DNA from: an uncultured Catenibacterium sp.
GTDB lineage: Bacteria > Bacillota_I > Bacilli_A > Erysipelotrichales > Coprobacillaceae
Assembly (NCBI GenBank): GCA_900764725.1
Contig: CAAFPB010000065.1
Location: 1 to 19,438 of the forward strand
Direction: 5' to 3'
Length of the DNA: 19,438 nucleotides
The notes under the pieces are model-generated. The model made no database searches and was not told where the DNA came from. It saw only the letters and a program-made list of their open reading frames with translations. Positions 1 to 8,167 of the stretch are shown one piece after another (the first letter of the stretch is position 1; each line of letters begins with the position of its first letter). The position numbers were made by a program, and so were the translations under genes.

Positions 1-31
1 ACTGGAGTTCAGACGTGTGCTCTTCCGATCT
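1..31. other. Illumina TruSeq read-2 adapter remnant (not genomic)
   Basis: The first 31 bases match the 3' part of the TruSeq read-2 adapter, including the familiar end GTGTGCTCTTCCGATCT. This is untrimmed library sequence at a contig edge. It supplies a GTG at position 17 that opens a spurious reading frame into the first gene and adds the artefactual N-terminal residues MLFRS. Genomic sequence starts at about base 32. The match is from memory of the adapter sequence but is exact over the whole stretch. Confidence 0.97.
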
Positions 32-37
32 AGTTAT

Positions 38-802
38 ATGTTTCAGAAGATTTATAATAAATGTAGAGATAAAAATATAATAGTTTATCTTCCTGATGAT
101 TATTATCAAAGTGAAGAAAGATATCCAGTGCTTTATATGAATGATGGTCAGAATGCATTTTTTGATGATCAGGCTTATATTGGTGTGAGCTGGGGTATGG
201 AGGATTACTTAAAGAAGAGTAATCTAAAGGTGATTATAGTGGCTATTCCTTGTGTCTTTAGTGAATATGGTCGTGCAAGTGAGTATGGTCCTTGGGATGT
301 TGAGAGTGGTGTCTTAATGCGTGATGATTCTCATGAACTTATTAAAGGAACGGGAGAAGACTATTGTGAATGGCTTATTCATGATTTAAAGCCATATATA
401 GATAAACGTTTTCGTACAATCACTCATGATACAGCAATGGTAGGAAGCTCATCAGGAGGAGTCATTACAGCGTATGCCTGCATGAAGCATCCCGATGTAT
501 TTCATAAAGGTGCTGCCGTTTCAACTGCCTATTGGCTTTATCAGAAAGAGTTTATTGATTTAGTGAATACAAGTGATTTAAGCAAACTTGAACGTTTTTA
601 TTTTGATGTAGGTGGTAAAGAAGGCTATGATGATGAATCATTAAGTCAGGACTATTTGTGGTCTAATAATGAAATAGAATACTTAATAAGACAGAAGGGG
701 ATTAACTATATGTATCGTGTCTTTGAAGAGGATGTACATAGTGAAGCCTGCTGGAGAAATAGAGTACCTGTCTTTATGTCTTATTTATATGGAGGAAAAT
801 GA
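38..802 (+). CDS. Esterase-like alpha/beta hydrolase (putative esterase, esterase D family), possibly 5'-truncated
   Basis: About 254 residues if translation starts at ATG 38. The sequence has the features of the putative esterase family (alpha/beta hydrolase fold): an early IIVYLPDDY and YPVLYMNDGQNAFF segment (residues 14-42), a nucleophile elbow GSSSGG (136-141, catalytic Ser probably S138), and a late His in EEDVHSEACW (H234) that fits the catalytic His. Such proteins hydrolyse esters of sugars, siderophores or small thiol adducts; the substrate cannot be told. No signal peptide is visible, so it is probably cytosolic. The 5' end is uncertain: the frame stays open back to base 32, where adapter begins, and any ribosome binding site is lost. 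The N-terminus upstream of VYLP has a plausible full length from ATG 38, but a longer native start is possible. The stop lies just before the next gene's likely start. Confidence 0.8.
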   Translation: MFQKIYNKCRDKNIIVYLPDDYYQSEERYPVLYMNDGQNAFFDDQAYIGVSWGMEDYLKKSNLKVIIVAIPCVFSEYGRASEYGPWDVESGVLMRDDSHELIKGTGEDYCEWLIHDLKPYIDKRFRTITHDTAMVGSSSGGVITAYACMKHPDVFHKGAAVSTAYWLYQKEFIDLVNTSDLSKLERFYFDVGGKEGYDDESLSQDYLWSNNEIEYLIRQKGINYMYRVFEEDVHSEACWRNRVPVFMSYLYGGK

Positions 803-804
803 GT

Positions 805-1626
805 ATGTATAAAATGATGTTATCAGATTTAGATGAAACACTTCTTATAGGACAGCATGTTCCAGTATTTAACCAGGAAGCAATACGTGAGGCTAAAAAG
901 CATGGATTACGTTTTGTGGTAGCCACTGGACGTTCTCATAGAATGATTGGTGATATTCTTAAAGAGATTGGTACATATGATATGCCTGGTGAATATTCTA
1001 TCTGCTTCAATGGTGGATTAGTTATAGAAAATAAAGATTATAAGATTCTTCATTTCCAGGGTCTTGATTATGAATTATTAAAGAAATGTTTTGATTATGG
1101 ATGTAGAGAAGATCTTTGTATGCTCGTCTTTACATTGGATTGTTGTTATATTTATAATCCTGATGAATATGAAGTCAATAGAAAGATTGAACAGAAAACA
1201 CCTATGAAGGTCATGAATGATCATAATATTGAATGTTTAAAGGATGAATCTATCGCAAAGATTCTTCTAGTAAAAAGAGATATTGATTACTTAAAAGAAT
1301 TGCGTGATGAAATGTATAAGGATATAGGTGATGAAGTAGAATTAACTTTCTCTTCAGATCGTTATTTAGAATGTAATGCGATTGGTATTAATAAAGGTGT
1401 AGGCTTAAAGTGGCTTGCAGACTATTTAGATATTGATATCAAGGATACGATTGCGATTGGTGATAACTATAATGATGTATCGATGATTAAAGAAGCAGGA
1501 CTAGGAGCATGCGTTAGCTGTGCTCATGATGATATTAAAGAAATTAGTGATTATGTCTGTGAAAAGAATTTTGATGAGGGTGCAGTAAAGGAAGTTGTTG
1601 AAAAGTTTGTATTGAAGGGAGAATAG
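805..1626 (+). CDS. Cof-type HAD-IIB family phosphatase, copy 1
   Basis: A haloacid dehalogenase-superfamily hydrolase of 273 residues. Motif I is DLDET (nucleophile D8, acid/base D10), ATGR follows at about residue 41, and motif IV is GDNYND (about 219-224), which binds Mg2+. The large insert between them fits the C2B cap of the Cof/YidA group, which dephosphorylate sugar phosphates, FMN or similar small metabolites; the substrate cannot be predicted. I chose ATG 805 because GGAGG at 791-795 lies 9 bases upstream, against only 3 bases for the alternative ATG at 799, and because it gives an N-terminus equal to that of the downstream paralogue. It would be cytosolic. It follows the esterase gene with almost no gap and is followed after 3 bases by a clear paralogue, so all three are probably co-transcribed. 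Confidence 0.88.
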   Translation: MYKMMLSDLDETLLIGQHVPVFNQEAIREAKKHGLRFVVATGRSHRMIGDILKEIGTYDMPGEYSICFNGGLVIENKDYKILHFQGLDYELLKKCFDYGCREDLCMLVFTLDCCYIYNPDEYEVNRKIEQKTPMKVMNDHNIECLKDESIAKILLVKRDIDYLKELRDEMYKDIGDEVELTFSSDRYLECNAIGINKGVGLKWLADYLDIDIKDTIAIGDNYNDVSMIKEAGLGACVSCAHDDIKEISDYVCEKNFDEGAVKEVVEKFVLKGE

Positions 1627-1629
1627 AAG

Positions 1630-2460
1630 ATGGAATATAAGTTAATTGCGAGTGATTTAGATGAAACTCTATTAAATGATGATCATGTTGTACCAGAAAG
1701 TAATATTTACTGGATTCAAAAGGCGGTAAAGGAACGTGGTGTAAAGTTTGTACCTGCAACAGGTAGAGGTTATATGCAGATCTTACCTGAACTTACACAG
1801 TTAGGTTTAAAAGATATGGAAGGAGAATATGTTTTAAGCTTCAACGGTGCTGCATTAACTGAAAATAAAGATAATCGTATTATTGAGTTCAATGGTTTAG
1901 GATTTGATAAGATGAAAGAAATCTTTGAATTTGGTTTAAAACAGGATGTCTGTATTCATGTTTATACAAATGATACACTTTATGTATATAACTTAAGTGA
2001 ATCTGAAGCAGAAAGAATCAAACATCAAAAGCTTGAAGTTGTTTATCCAGAAGAAAACAGTGTTGATTTCTTAAAGGATGCGACTATCGCAAAGATTCTA
2101 TATCAGAATGTGGATGTCCCTTATTTAATGAGTTTAGAACCAAAAATGACAGATATTACTAAAGGATGTTCAGTAAGCTATTCTTCTAATCGTTATATGG
2201 AATTCAATAAGGAAGGTGTAGATAAAGGAGTAGGACTCCAGCATCTTGCAGACAAGCTAGGTATCAAGATTGAAGAAACAATTGCGGTAGGAGATAACTA
2301 TAATGATATGGCAATGCTTAAAAAAGCTGGTTTAGCTGTAGCTGCAGGTAATGCAGTTGAAGATGTTAAGAAAGCATGTGACTACACAACGCATGCAGAT
2401 AATAATGAAGGTGTAGTGGCAGAATTAATTAAGAAGTTTATTTTCCATGAAGACATTTAA
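1630..2460 (+). CDS. Cof-type HAD-IIB family phosphatase, copy 2
   Basis: A 276-residue HAD phosphatase with DLDETLL (D9 nucleophile, D11), ATGR, a C2B-type cap region and GDNYNDMAM (D222 and D226 region, Mg2+ binding). By eye roughly 40 percent of its residues match the preceding gene along the whole length, with shared blocks such as SDLDETLL, FNG, AKIL and NKGVGL/DKGVGL, so the pair looks like a tandem duplication that has diverged. The cap region differs most, which suggests different substrates. The start has a purine-rich GAAGGGAG just before the previous stop. The end overlaps the start of ung by 14 bases, indicating translational coupling. Likely substrates are small phosphorylated metabolites; nothing in the context fixes which. 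Confidence 0.88.
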   Translation: MEYKLIASDLDETLLNDDHVVPESNIYWIQKAVKERGVKFVPATGRGYMQILPELTQLGLKDMEGEYVLSFNGAALTENKDNRIIEFNGLGFDKMKEIFEFGLKQDVCIHVYTNDTLYVYNLSESEAERIKHQKLEVVYPEENSVDFLKDATIAKILYQNVDVPYLMSLEPKMTDITKGCSVSYSSNRYMEFNKEGVDKGVGLQHLADKLGIKIEETIAVGDNYNDMAMLKKAGLAVAAGNAVEDVKKACDYTTHADNNEGVVAELIKKFIFHEDI

Positions 2461-3103
2461 ATCTATTATAGAAAATGAAGCCAAACAGCCTTACTATCAA
2501 GCATTACATGAATTTGTCGAAGCAGAATATGCTTCTAAGACAATATTCCCACCTCATAATCATATATTGCATGCATTTAACTTCTGTGATTATGAAGATA
2601 TTAAGGTTGTGATTATTGGTCAGGATCCTTATCATGAATTACATCAAGCCAATGGTTTGGCTTTTAGTGTCAATAAAGGTGTACGTATCCCACCTTCGCT
2701 TGTGAATATTTATAAAGAAGCACATGCTGATGTAGGTATTGATATACCTAATCATGGCGATTTGACATCTTGGGCAAAACAGGGTGTTCTTTTATTGAAT
2801 ACTGTACTTACAGTACAGGAAGGATGTGCAAATTCCCATAAAGGTAAAGGCTGGGAAATCTTTACTGATCATATTATTGAAGAGATGAATAAACGTGAAA
2901 AGCCAGTAGTATTTATTTTATGGGGACGTCAGGCAGAAAACAAAGCAAGTATGATTGATACAAGTAAACATTGTGTCATTACAAGCGCTCATCCATCTCC
3001 TTTAAGTGCCCGTCGTGGGTTCTTTGGCTCTAAGCCATTTTCTCGTACAAATGAATTTCTTGTTAGTCAAGGAATAGAACCGATAGATTGGAGGATTGAT
3101 TAA
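2447..3103 (+). CDS. ung: Uracil-DNA glycosylase, family 1
   Basis: Removes uracil from DNA arising by cytosine deamination or dUTP incorporation, starting base excision repair. The 218-residue protein has the normal family length. It carries the family-1 signature GQDPYH (58-63, catalytic D60), the uracil-pocket region NGLAFSV, GVLLLNTVLTV, and the HPSPLSA loop (from H182) that inserts into the minor groove and holds the catalytic His. The start overlaps the upstream HAD gene by 14 bases and has only a weak AAGAAG upstream, so expression probably depends on coupling. It overlaps folC by one base. No odd residues are seen; identification is secure. Confidence 0.97.
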   Translation: MKTFKSIIENEAKQPYYQALHEFVEAEYASKTIFPPHNHILHAFNFCDYEDIKVVIIGQDPYHELHQANGLAFSVNKGVRIPPSLVNIYKEAHADVGIDIPNHGDLTSWAKQGVLLLNTVLTVQEGCANSHKGKGWEIFTDHIIEEMNKREKPVVFILWGRQAENKASMIDTSKHCVITSAHPSPLSARRGFFGSKPFSRTNEFLVSQGIEPIDWRID

Positions 3104-4308
3104 TGTTTAGAAATATAGATAAAGCAATCGCATATATTGAATCTAAGAGACATAAGAATACAATTGAATCATTTGGAAGAATTCTAGAAGAATTAGGTAT
3201 TGATACAAAACAGAAGAATATGATTCATATTGCAGGTACAAATGGAAAAGGCTCTACAGTGAACTATCTAAGAAGTATTTTGAATGCACATGGATATCAT
3301 GTAGGAACATTTACTTCTCCTTATATGATTAAGCATAATGATCGTATTCGTATTGATGATCATCCTATTAGTGATGATGATTTCCTTGCACTTATTAATA
3401 AATATGAATCAGTGATCGAAGAAAAGAATTTATCCATGTTTGAAATTGATGTTTTAATCATGTTGGATTATTTCTCTACCCATGATTTAGATTATCGTAT
3501 CATTGAATGTGGTATTGGTGGGGCTAATGACAAGACAAATGTTATTCAGCCAATCATCAGTGCAATTACTAATATTGGAAATGATCACTTAGAACAGATT
3601 GGACCTAGTCTTTATGATGTTATCAATGAAAAGATGGGTATTATTAAAGAAGGTCAGTATTTTATTACAAGCGAAGTAGAAGGAACAGTGCTTGCAAGAT
3701 TACAGGAACAATGTGATGCAATGGGTGCGACAATGGTTGTTGTACCTGAATATCAGGTATCACGTTATCCATTCCATTTCCGTTATCGTGATATGGCCTT
3801 TACTTTAAAGAATCAGGGAATCTATCAGATTGCGAATGCCCGTTTAGCTCTTACTATTGCGAATAAGCTTATTACTTTAGATGAAGAAGCTACCGAAAAA
3901 GCAATAGAAAGTGCTGTATGGTATGGTCGTTTCGAAATGATGACTATAGCAGGACATCAGGTGATCCTAGATGGCGCACATAATACAGATGGTATTAAAG
4001 CATTATTAAATACGGTGCAGTATGTACGTACTGAAGATACAGTCTTTATTTTCTCTGGATTAAAGGATAAGGATGTAGATGAAATGATTGAACTCATTGA
4101 CGAGGCAGGTTATCCAATTTATTTGACTTCATTTAATGATGAACGTGCATCTGATCTTGATGATTATCGCAGCTTTAGTACTGTAACGGTAGTGCCACAT
4201 TTTGCGGAAGCTATTAAAGTTGCATTACTTAAACATGATCAGTTAGTCATTACAGGCTCACTTCACTTTATTTCTTCTGTAAGAAAATATCTAAAACAGA
4301 ATTATTAA
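3103..4308 (+). CDS. folC: Folylpolyglutamate synthase / dihydrofolate synthase (Mur ligase family)
   Basis: ATP-dependent ligase that adds glutamate to folates (and, in bifunctional members, to dihydropteroate). The 401-residue protein has the family P-loop AGTNGKGST (44-52), the loop FTSPYMIKHNDRI, the Mg/ATP segment ITNIGNDHLEQIG, and the C-terminal LDGAHNTDG motif followed by FSGLKDKD. It is slightly shorter than many FolC proteins. The segment usually written GGRxDATN reads GGANDKTN here, a tolerated-looking variation. The ATG overlaps the ung stop (TAATG) and has GGAGG 8 bases upstream. Whether it is mono- or bifunctional cannot be decided from sequence alone. It is the last gene before a strong terminator. 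Confidence 0.93.
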   Translation: MFRNIDKAIAYIESKRHKNTIESFGRILEELGIDTKQKNMIHIAGTNGKGSTVNYLRSILNAHGYHVGTFTSPYMIKHNDRIRIDDHPISDDDFLALINKYESVIEEKNLSMFEIDVLIMLDYFSTHDLDYRIIECGIGGANDKTNVIQPIISAITNIGNDHLEQIGPSLYDVINEKMGIIKEGQYFITSEVEGTVLARLQEQCDAMGATMVVVPEYQVSRYPFHFRYRDMAFTLKNQGIYQIANARLALTIANKLITLDEEATEKAIESAVWYGRFEMMTIAGHQVILDGAHNTDGIKALLNTVQYVRTEDTVFIFSGLKDKDVDEMIELIDEAGYPIYLTSFNDERASDLDDYRSFSTVTVVPHFAEAIKVALLKHDQLVITGSLHFISSVRKYLKQNY

Positions 4309-4337
4309 GTCAGACTTACACGTAAGTCTGACTTTTT
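4308..4337 (+). terminator. Rho-independent terminator after folC
   Basis: Perfect 11-bp inverted repeat AGTCAGACTTA (4308-4318) / TAAGTCTGACT (4323-4333) with loop CACG, followed directly by a run of T to 4337. The stem begins at the last base of the folC stop codon. It separates the ung-folC run from the glycogen operon. Confidence 0.93.
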
Positions 4338-4340
4338 ATA

Positions 4341-4369
4341 TTTAAATTGTAATAGATGTGTAGTATAAT
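4341..4369 (+). promoter_or_regulatory. Putative sigma-A promoter for the glgCDA operon
   Basis: A perfect -10 hexamer TATAAT lies at 4364-4369, with TTTAAA at 4341-4346 as the best-spaced but weak -35 (17-base spacer). It is the only good promoter candidate between the folC terminator and glgC, and would give a 5' leader of roughly 105 bases. Confidence 0.45.
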
Positions 4370-4390
4370 AAATGTAGGAATTTGAGGAAA

Positions 4391-4435
4391 ATGAATCTTA
4401 TAACTATCATAATTGCACCAATTGTGATAGAATAG
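4391..4435 (+). CDS. Possible 14-residue leader peptide upstream of glgC
   Basis: A short open frame in the glgC leader encodes [14 protein letters not shown]. It is hydrophobic and contains six isoleucines. GAGG at 4384-4387 is only 3 bases from the ATG, with a second AGGA 11 bases upstream. The frame runs straight through the palindrome at 4404-4430. It could be a regulatory leader peptide whose translation affects the hairpin, or a chance open frame. I report it as a weak candidate only. Confidence 0.2.
   Translation: MNLITIIIAPIVIE
4404..4430. repeat. Imperfect palindrome in the glgC leader
   Basis: Arms CTATCATAATTG (4404-4415) and CAATTGTGATAG (4419-4430) are complementary at 11 of 12 positions, with one G-T wobble, around the centre CAC. 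It lies about 35 bases downstream of the likely -10 and about 37 bases before the glgC ribosome binding site. It could be an operator for a dimeric repressor or an RNA hairpin in the leader. No T-run follows, so it is not a terminator. Confidence 0.6.
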
Positions 4436-4482
4436 ATTTATCGAAAAGAAAGCGATTACATTTTTTAGGAGGAGATAGAGAA

Positions 4483-5610
4483 ATGGGTAAAGAAATCGTT
4501 GCTATGATCCTAGCCGGTGGCCGTGGAACAAGATTAAAAGAATTAACTGCGAAAGTTGCTAAACCTGCTGTCTACTTTGGTGGTAAATATCGTATTATCG
4601 ACTTCCCACTAAGTAACTGCGCCAATTCAGGTATTGATGTTGTAGGTGTTTTAACACAGTATGAATCAGTACTATTAGGAACTTATGTTGGTTCAGGTAC
4701 TAAATGGGGTCTTGATGGTAATAACTCACTTGCTGCAATTTTACCAGCACGTGAAAGAGGAGAAGTAGGAGCTACTTGGTATGCAGGTACTGCTGATGCG
4801 ATTTATCAGAATATTAGCTTCTTAGATCAGTATAATCCAGAATATGTATTAATCTTATCTGGTGACCACATTTATAAGATGGATTATGAAGAAATGTTGA
4901 ATGTGCATAAAGAAAAAGGTGCAGATTTAACTGTTGCTGTATTAAATGTTTCATTAAAAGAAGCAAGTCGTTTTGGTATCATGAATACAGATGATAAAGG
5001 CTATATTTATGAATTCGAAGAAAAACCAGAAAAACCAAAATCTACATTGGCTTCAATGGGTATTTATATCTTCAATTATAAAGAATTACGTAAATACTTA
5101 ATTGCTGATGCAGCAGATGAAAACAGTAAGCATGACTTTGGTATGAATATTATTCCTAGCATGCTTGCAGATAAGAAAAAGCTATATGCTTGGACTTTTG
5201 ATGGCTATTGGAAAGATGTTGGAACTGTTGAAAGCTTATGGCAGGCAAATATGGACCTTCTTGATGATAAAGAACTTGATCTTTATAATATCAAGAAAGA
5301 CTGGAAGATCTATTCAGAAGATACACTTGGTAAACCACAGTTAATTGGTGCACAGGCAAGTGTTAAGAATTCATTAGTTACACAGGGTTGTGTTGTAAAT
5401 GGTGAAGTTGAAGGATCTGTTCTATTCAATAATGTTAACGTAGGTGAAGGTGCTAAGGTTATTGATTCAGTATTAATGCCTGGTGTTCTTATTGAAGAAG
5501 GCGCTGTTGTCAAGAAAGCAATTATTGATGAAGGCGTTGTAATTAAAGCTGGAACAGTTGTGAATGATGAAGCAAAAGAAGTCGCTTTAGTAAGTGACAA
5601 TGGCAGATAA
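4483..5610 (+). CDS. glgC: Glucose-1-phosphate adenylyltransferase (ADP-glucose pyrophosphorylase), catalytic subunit
   Basis: Makes ADP-glucose from glucose-1-phosphate and ATP, the committed step of bacterial glycogen synthesis. The 375-residue protein has the N-terminal nucleotide-binding loop LAGGRGTRL (10-18), [20 protein letters not shown], the catalytic [10 protein letters not shown] (D128) and the glucose-1-phosphate site EFEEKP (177-182). The C-terminal third is a left-handed beta-helix-like region of repeated hydrophobic hexads. The start is well supported by AGGAGGAG at 4467-4474. It is followed by glgD and glgA with short gaps, as in Bacillota, where GlgC and GlgD form a mixed tetramer. 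The full-length active-site set argues that this is the catalytic partner. Confidence 0.97.
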   Translation: MGKEIVAMILAGGRGTRLKELTAKVAKPAVYFGGKYRIIDFPLSNCANSGIDVVGVLTQYESVLLGTYVGSGTKWGLDGNNSLAAILPARERGEVGATWYAGTADAIYQNISFLDQYNPEYVLILSGDHIYKMDYEEMLNVHKEKGADLTVAVLNVSLKEASRFGIMNTDDKGYIYEFEEKPEKPKSTLASMGIYIFNYKELRKYLIADAADENSKHDFGMNIIPSMLADKKKLYAWTFDGYWKDVGTVESLWQANMDLLDDKELDLYNIKKDWKIYSEDTLGKPQLIGAQASVKNSLVTQGCVVNGEVEGSVLFNNVNVGEGAKVIDSVLMPGVLIEEGAVVKKAIIDEGVVIKAGTVVNDEAKEVALVSDNGR

Positions 5611-5624
5611 GGAGTGAAGAGCAA

Positions 5625-6734
5625 ATGGCAAATGTAGTAGGATTAATCAATTTACATAGTGATGTATCTTTGAAAGGATTAACAGAAAGACGTCCAGTTG
5701 CTTCAGTTAGCTTCTTGGGTCGTTATGGAGTTATTGACTTTGTATTATCTAACTTTTCAAACTCTCATATTGATAAAGTTGGTATTTTAGTTAAAGAAAA
5801 ACCAAGATCATTATTGAAACATATTGGTTCTGGTACTGCATGGAACTTTAACTCTAAAAGAGGTGGTATTTCATTATTATATGATGAAAAGTATGCCAAT
5901 AGTAACATGTACAACCATGACATCAACAATATGTTAGAAAATATTGCATTCTTAGAAAAAGCAACAGAAGATTATGTTGTTATTTCTCCAGCACATATTA
6001 TTACTACTATGGATTTATCAGATGTTGTAGAAGCACATGAAAAATCTGGTTGTGATGTAACTGTAGTATATAAGAAGATTAAGAATGCGAATGAAACATT
6101 TATTGGTTCTGATTTCTTAAAGATTAAGGACAAGCAGGTTGTTGATTTTGAATTAAATAAAGGTAATCGCAAAGATCGTTCAATCTCACTTGAAACTTAT
6201 GTAATTAATAGAAAAGCATTAATTAAGATGCTTCATAAAGCACAGAAAGTATCTGTATTCTATGATTTAAGAGATACTTTAAATTATTTAAAAGATGAAA
6301 TGAAGATCAATGCTTATGAATATAAAGGATTTGCTAAGTGTATTGATTCATATGCAGCTTACTTCAAGACATCTCTTGAATTCCTTGATATCGATGTATC
6401 AACTCAGGCATTTAAGTCTAACTGGCCAATTTTCACAAATACTAACGATACACCACCTTCAAAGTATCTAAAGGATGCTGAAGTAAAGAGCTCTTATATT
6501 GCGAACGGTGTATTTGTAGATGGTACTGTAGAAAATAGTATCTTAGGACGTAATGTTAAGATTGGTAAAGGTGCTGTTGTTAAGAATTCTATCTTATTCA
6601 GTGGCTCTTCAGTAGAACCTGGTGCTCATCTTGAAAATGTTATCATGGATAAAGATGCTAAGGTTAAACATGTGAAAGAACTTATTGGCGATGCAAATGA
6701 TCCATTGTATGTCAAAGAAGGTGACATTGTATAA
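5625..6734 (+). CDS. glgD: GlgD, non-catalytic or modulatory ADP-glucose pyrophosphorylase subunit
   Basis: A 369-residue GlgC homologue that has lost its key catalytic parts. The glycine-rich GGRGTRL loop is missing: the N-terminus reads VGLINLHSDVSLKGLTERRP instead. The catalytic SGDH of GlgC is SPAH here, so A123 replaces the catalytic Asp. The substrate-site EEKP segment is also not conserved. The GRYGVIDFVLSN segment and the C-terminal beta-helix repeats (around 290-355) remain, consistent with a structural fold kept for subunit contacts. In Bacillota, GlgD pairs with GlgC and raises its activity. AAGGAG at 5609-5614 precedes the ATG. The stop overlaps the glgA start (TAATG). Confidence 0.95.
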   Translation: MANVVGLINLHSDVSLKGLTERRPVASVSFLGRYGVIDFVLSNFSNSHIDKVGILVKEKPRSLLKHIGSGTAWNFNSKRGGISLLYDEKYANSNMYNHDINNMLENIAFLEKATEDYVVISPAHIITTMDLSDVVEAHEKSGCDVTVVYKKIKNANETFIGSDFLKIKDKQVVDFELNKGNRKDRSISLETYVINRKALIKMLHKAQKVSVFYDLRDTLNYLKDEMKINAYEYKGFAKCIDSYAAYFKTSLEFLDIDVSTQAFKSNWPIFTNTNDTPPSKYLKDAEVKSSYIANGVFVDGTVENSILGRNVKIGKGAVVKNSILFSGSSVEPGAHLENVIMDKDAKVKHVKELIGDANDPLYVKEGDIV

Positions 6735-8164
6735 TGAGAATCGTTTTTGCTGCTGGTGAAGCACTTCCTTATATTAAATCTGGAGGGCTTGCTGACGTTA
6801 TCGGTTCTTTACCTAAAGAACTTGTGAAGAAAGGTCATGAATGTTATGTCATTCTTCCTAAGTATCAGGATATTAAGTGTCCAGAAACTTTAGAATATGT
6901 GACTAACTTCTATTTATGGGTAGGATGGAGAAGATGCTATTGTGGTGTCTTTAAGGCAGTTTATGAAGGTGTGACTTATTTCTTTGTAGATAATGAACAA
7001 TATTTCAGAAGACCTGGTTTATATGGTTATGATGATGATTATGAAAGATTCGCATTCTATGACTTTGCAGTTCTTGAATGTTTATCTCGTTTAAATATCA
7101 TGCCAGATATCTTATCATTACATGACTGGCAGACTGCTATGATTGCACCTCTATATAAAGAAAGATATTGCTACTATGATTTCTATGGTAATGTGAAGAT
7201 TACATTCACAATCCATAATATCGCTTATCAGGGTAAATGTGATCCATTCTTATTGAATGATTTGTTCGGTTTAGATAACTACTTATATTACAATGGTAAT
7301 GTACGTAATGATGATTGCATGAATATGATGAAAGCAGCTATTCTTTATTCAGATGCAATTACAACTGTTTCTCCAACTTATGCCAAGGAGATTTTAACAG
7401 ATGCTTATGGTGAAGGATTACAGAGTATCCTTGCTATGCGTAAAGATGATCTCTATGGTATTTTAAATGGTATTGATTATGATACAAATAACCCAGAAAC
7501 AGATCCAAATATTCCTTATCATTTCAACGCTCATAGCGTTTATACTGAAAAGGTAAAGGATAAGCTTGCATTACAGGCTGAGGTAGGATTACCACAGGAT
7601 CCTGATGTTGCACTTATTGGTATTGTAACTAGATTAACATGGCAGAAGGGATTAGACTTGATCCTTAATCGTATGGAAGAAATCCTACAGAGAAAGGTTC
7701 AGTTATTAATTCTTGGTGCTGGTGATAAGAAATATGAAGAACCATTAGAAGAAATCGCTGGTTATGGTAATCCAAAGATCTCATTACAGTTAAAGTATGA
7801 TTTTGGTTTATCTTGTCGTATTTATGCTGGCTGTGATATGTTCTTAATGCCTTCATTATTTGAACCATGTGGATTATCTCAGATGATGTCTTTACGTTAT
7901 GGTACAATTCCTATCGTTAGAGAAACTGGTGGATTAAAAGACAGTGTTCAGCCACTCAATGAATTTGATGGTACTGGTACTGGATTCAGTTTTGCAAACT
8001 ATAATGCCCATGAAATGATGGACACTATCGATTATGCATTGCATATCTACTATGATGATAAAGATCAATGGAATGGTTTAATATATCGCGCTATGACTGA
8101 AAAATTAGACTGGGATCGTTCAGCAGATGAATACTTAAGAGTATTCGGTTCATTACTTGGTTAA
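6734..8164 (+). CDS. glgA: Glycogen synthase, ADP-glucose dependent (GT5)
   Basis: Transfers glucose from ADP-glucose to the non-reducing end of alpha-1,4-glucan. The 476-residue protein has normal family length. The N-terminal KSGGLADV (K15) is the ADP-glucose-binding signature of GT5 synthases. Further motifs are LHDWQTAM, TIHNIAYQG, ILNGIDYD and VTRLTWQKGLDLI at the start of the second Rossmann domain, and LFEPCGLSQM with YGTIPIVRETGGL (E377 region) at the acceptor/donor cleft. The ATG overlaps the glgD stop by one base, so translation is coupled. It is the last gene of the operon, with a terminator directly after. Branching enzyme and phosphorylase must be encoded elsewhere if present. 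Confidence 0.97.
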   Translation: MRIVFAAGEALPYIKSGGLADVIGSLPKELVKKGHECYVILPKYQDIKCPETLEYVTNFYLWVGWRRCYCGVFKAVYEGVTYFFVDNEQYFRRPGLYGYDDDYERFAFYDFAVLECLSRLNIMPDILSLHDWQTAMIAPLYKERYCYYDFYGNVKITFTIHNIAYQGKCDPFLLNDLFGLDNYLYYNGNVRNDDCMNMMKAAILYSDAITTVSPTYAKEILTDAYGEGLQSILAMRKDDLYGILNGIDYDTNNPETDPNIPYHFNAHSVYTEKVKDKLALQAEVGLPQDPDVALIGIVTRLTWQKGLDLILNRMEEILQRKVQLLILGAGDKKYEEPLEEIAGYGNPKISLQLKYDFGLSCRIYAGCDMFLMPSLFEPCGLSQMMSLRYGTIPIVRETGGLKDSVQPLNEFDGTGTGFSFANYNAHEMMDTIDYALHIYYDDKDQWNGLIYRAMTEKLDWDRSADEYLRVFGSLLG

Positions 8165-8167
8165 TAT

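Noticed and set aside
17..37. GTG start at 17 for the esterase
   Set aside because: It lies inside the sequencing adapter; the residues it adds are artefactual.
1544..1759. Minus-strand open frame across the two HAD genes, and similar minus-strand frames at 5310-5624, 5972-6172, 7665-7907, 8379-8645, 13353-13547, 15467-15694, 17135-17365 and 18913-19260
   Set aside because: All lie opposite well-supported genes, have low-complexity or unrecognisable translations and no ribosome binding site; they arise from codon bias.
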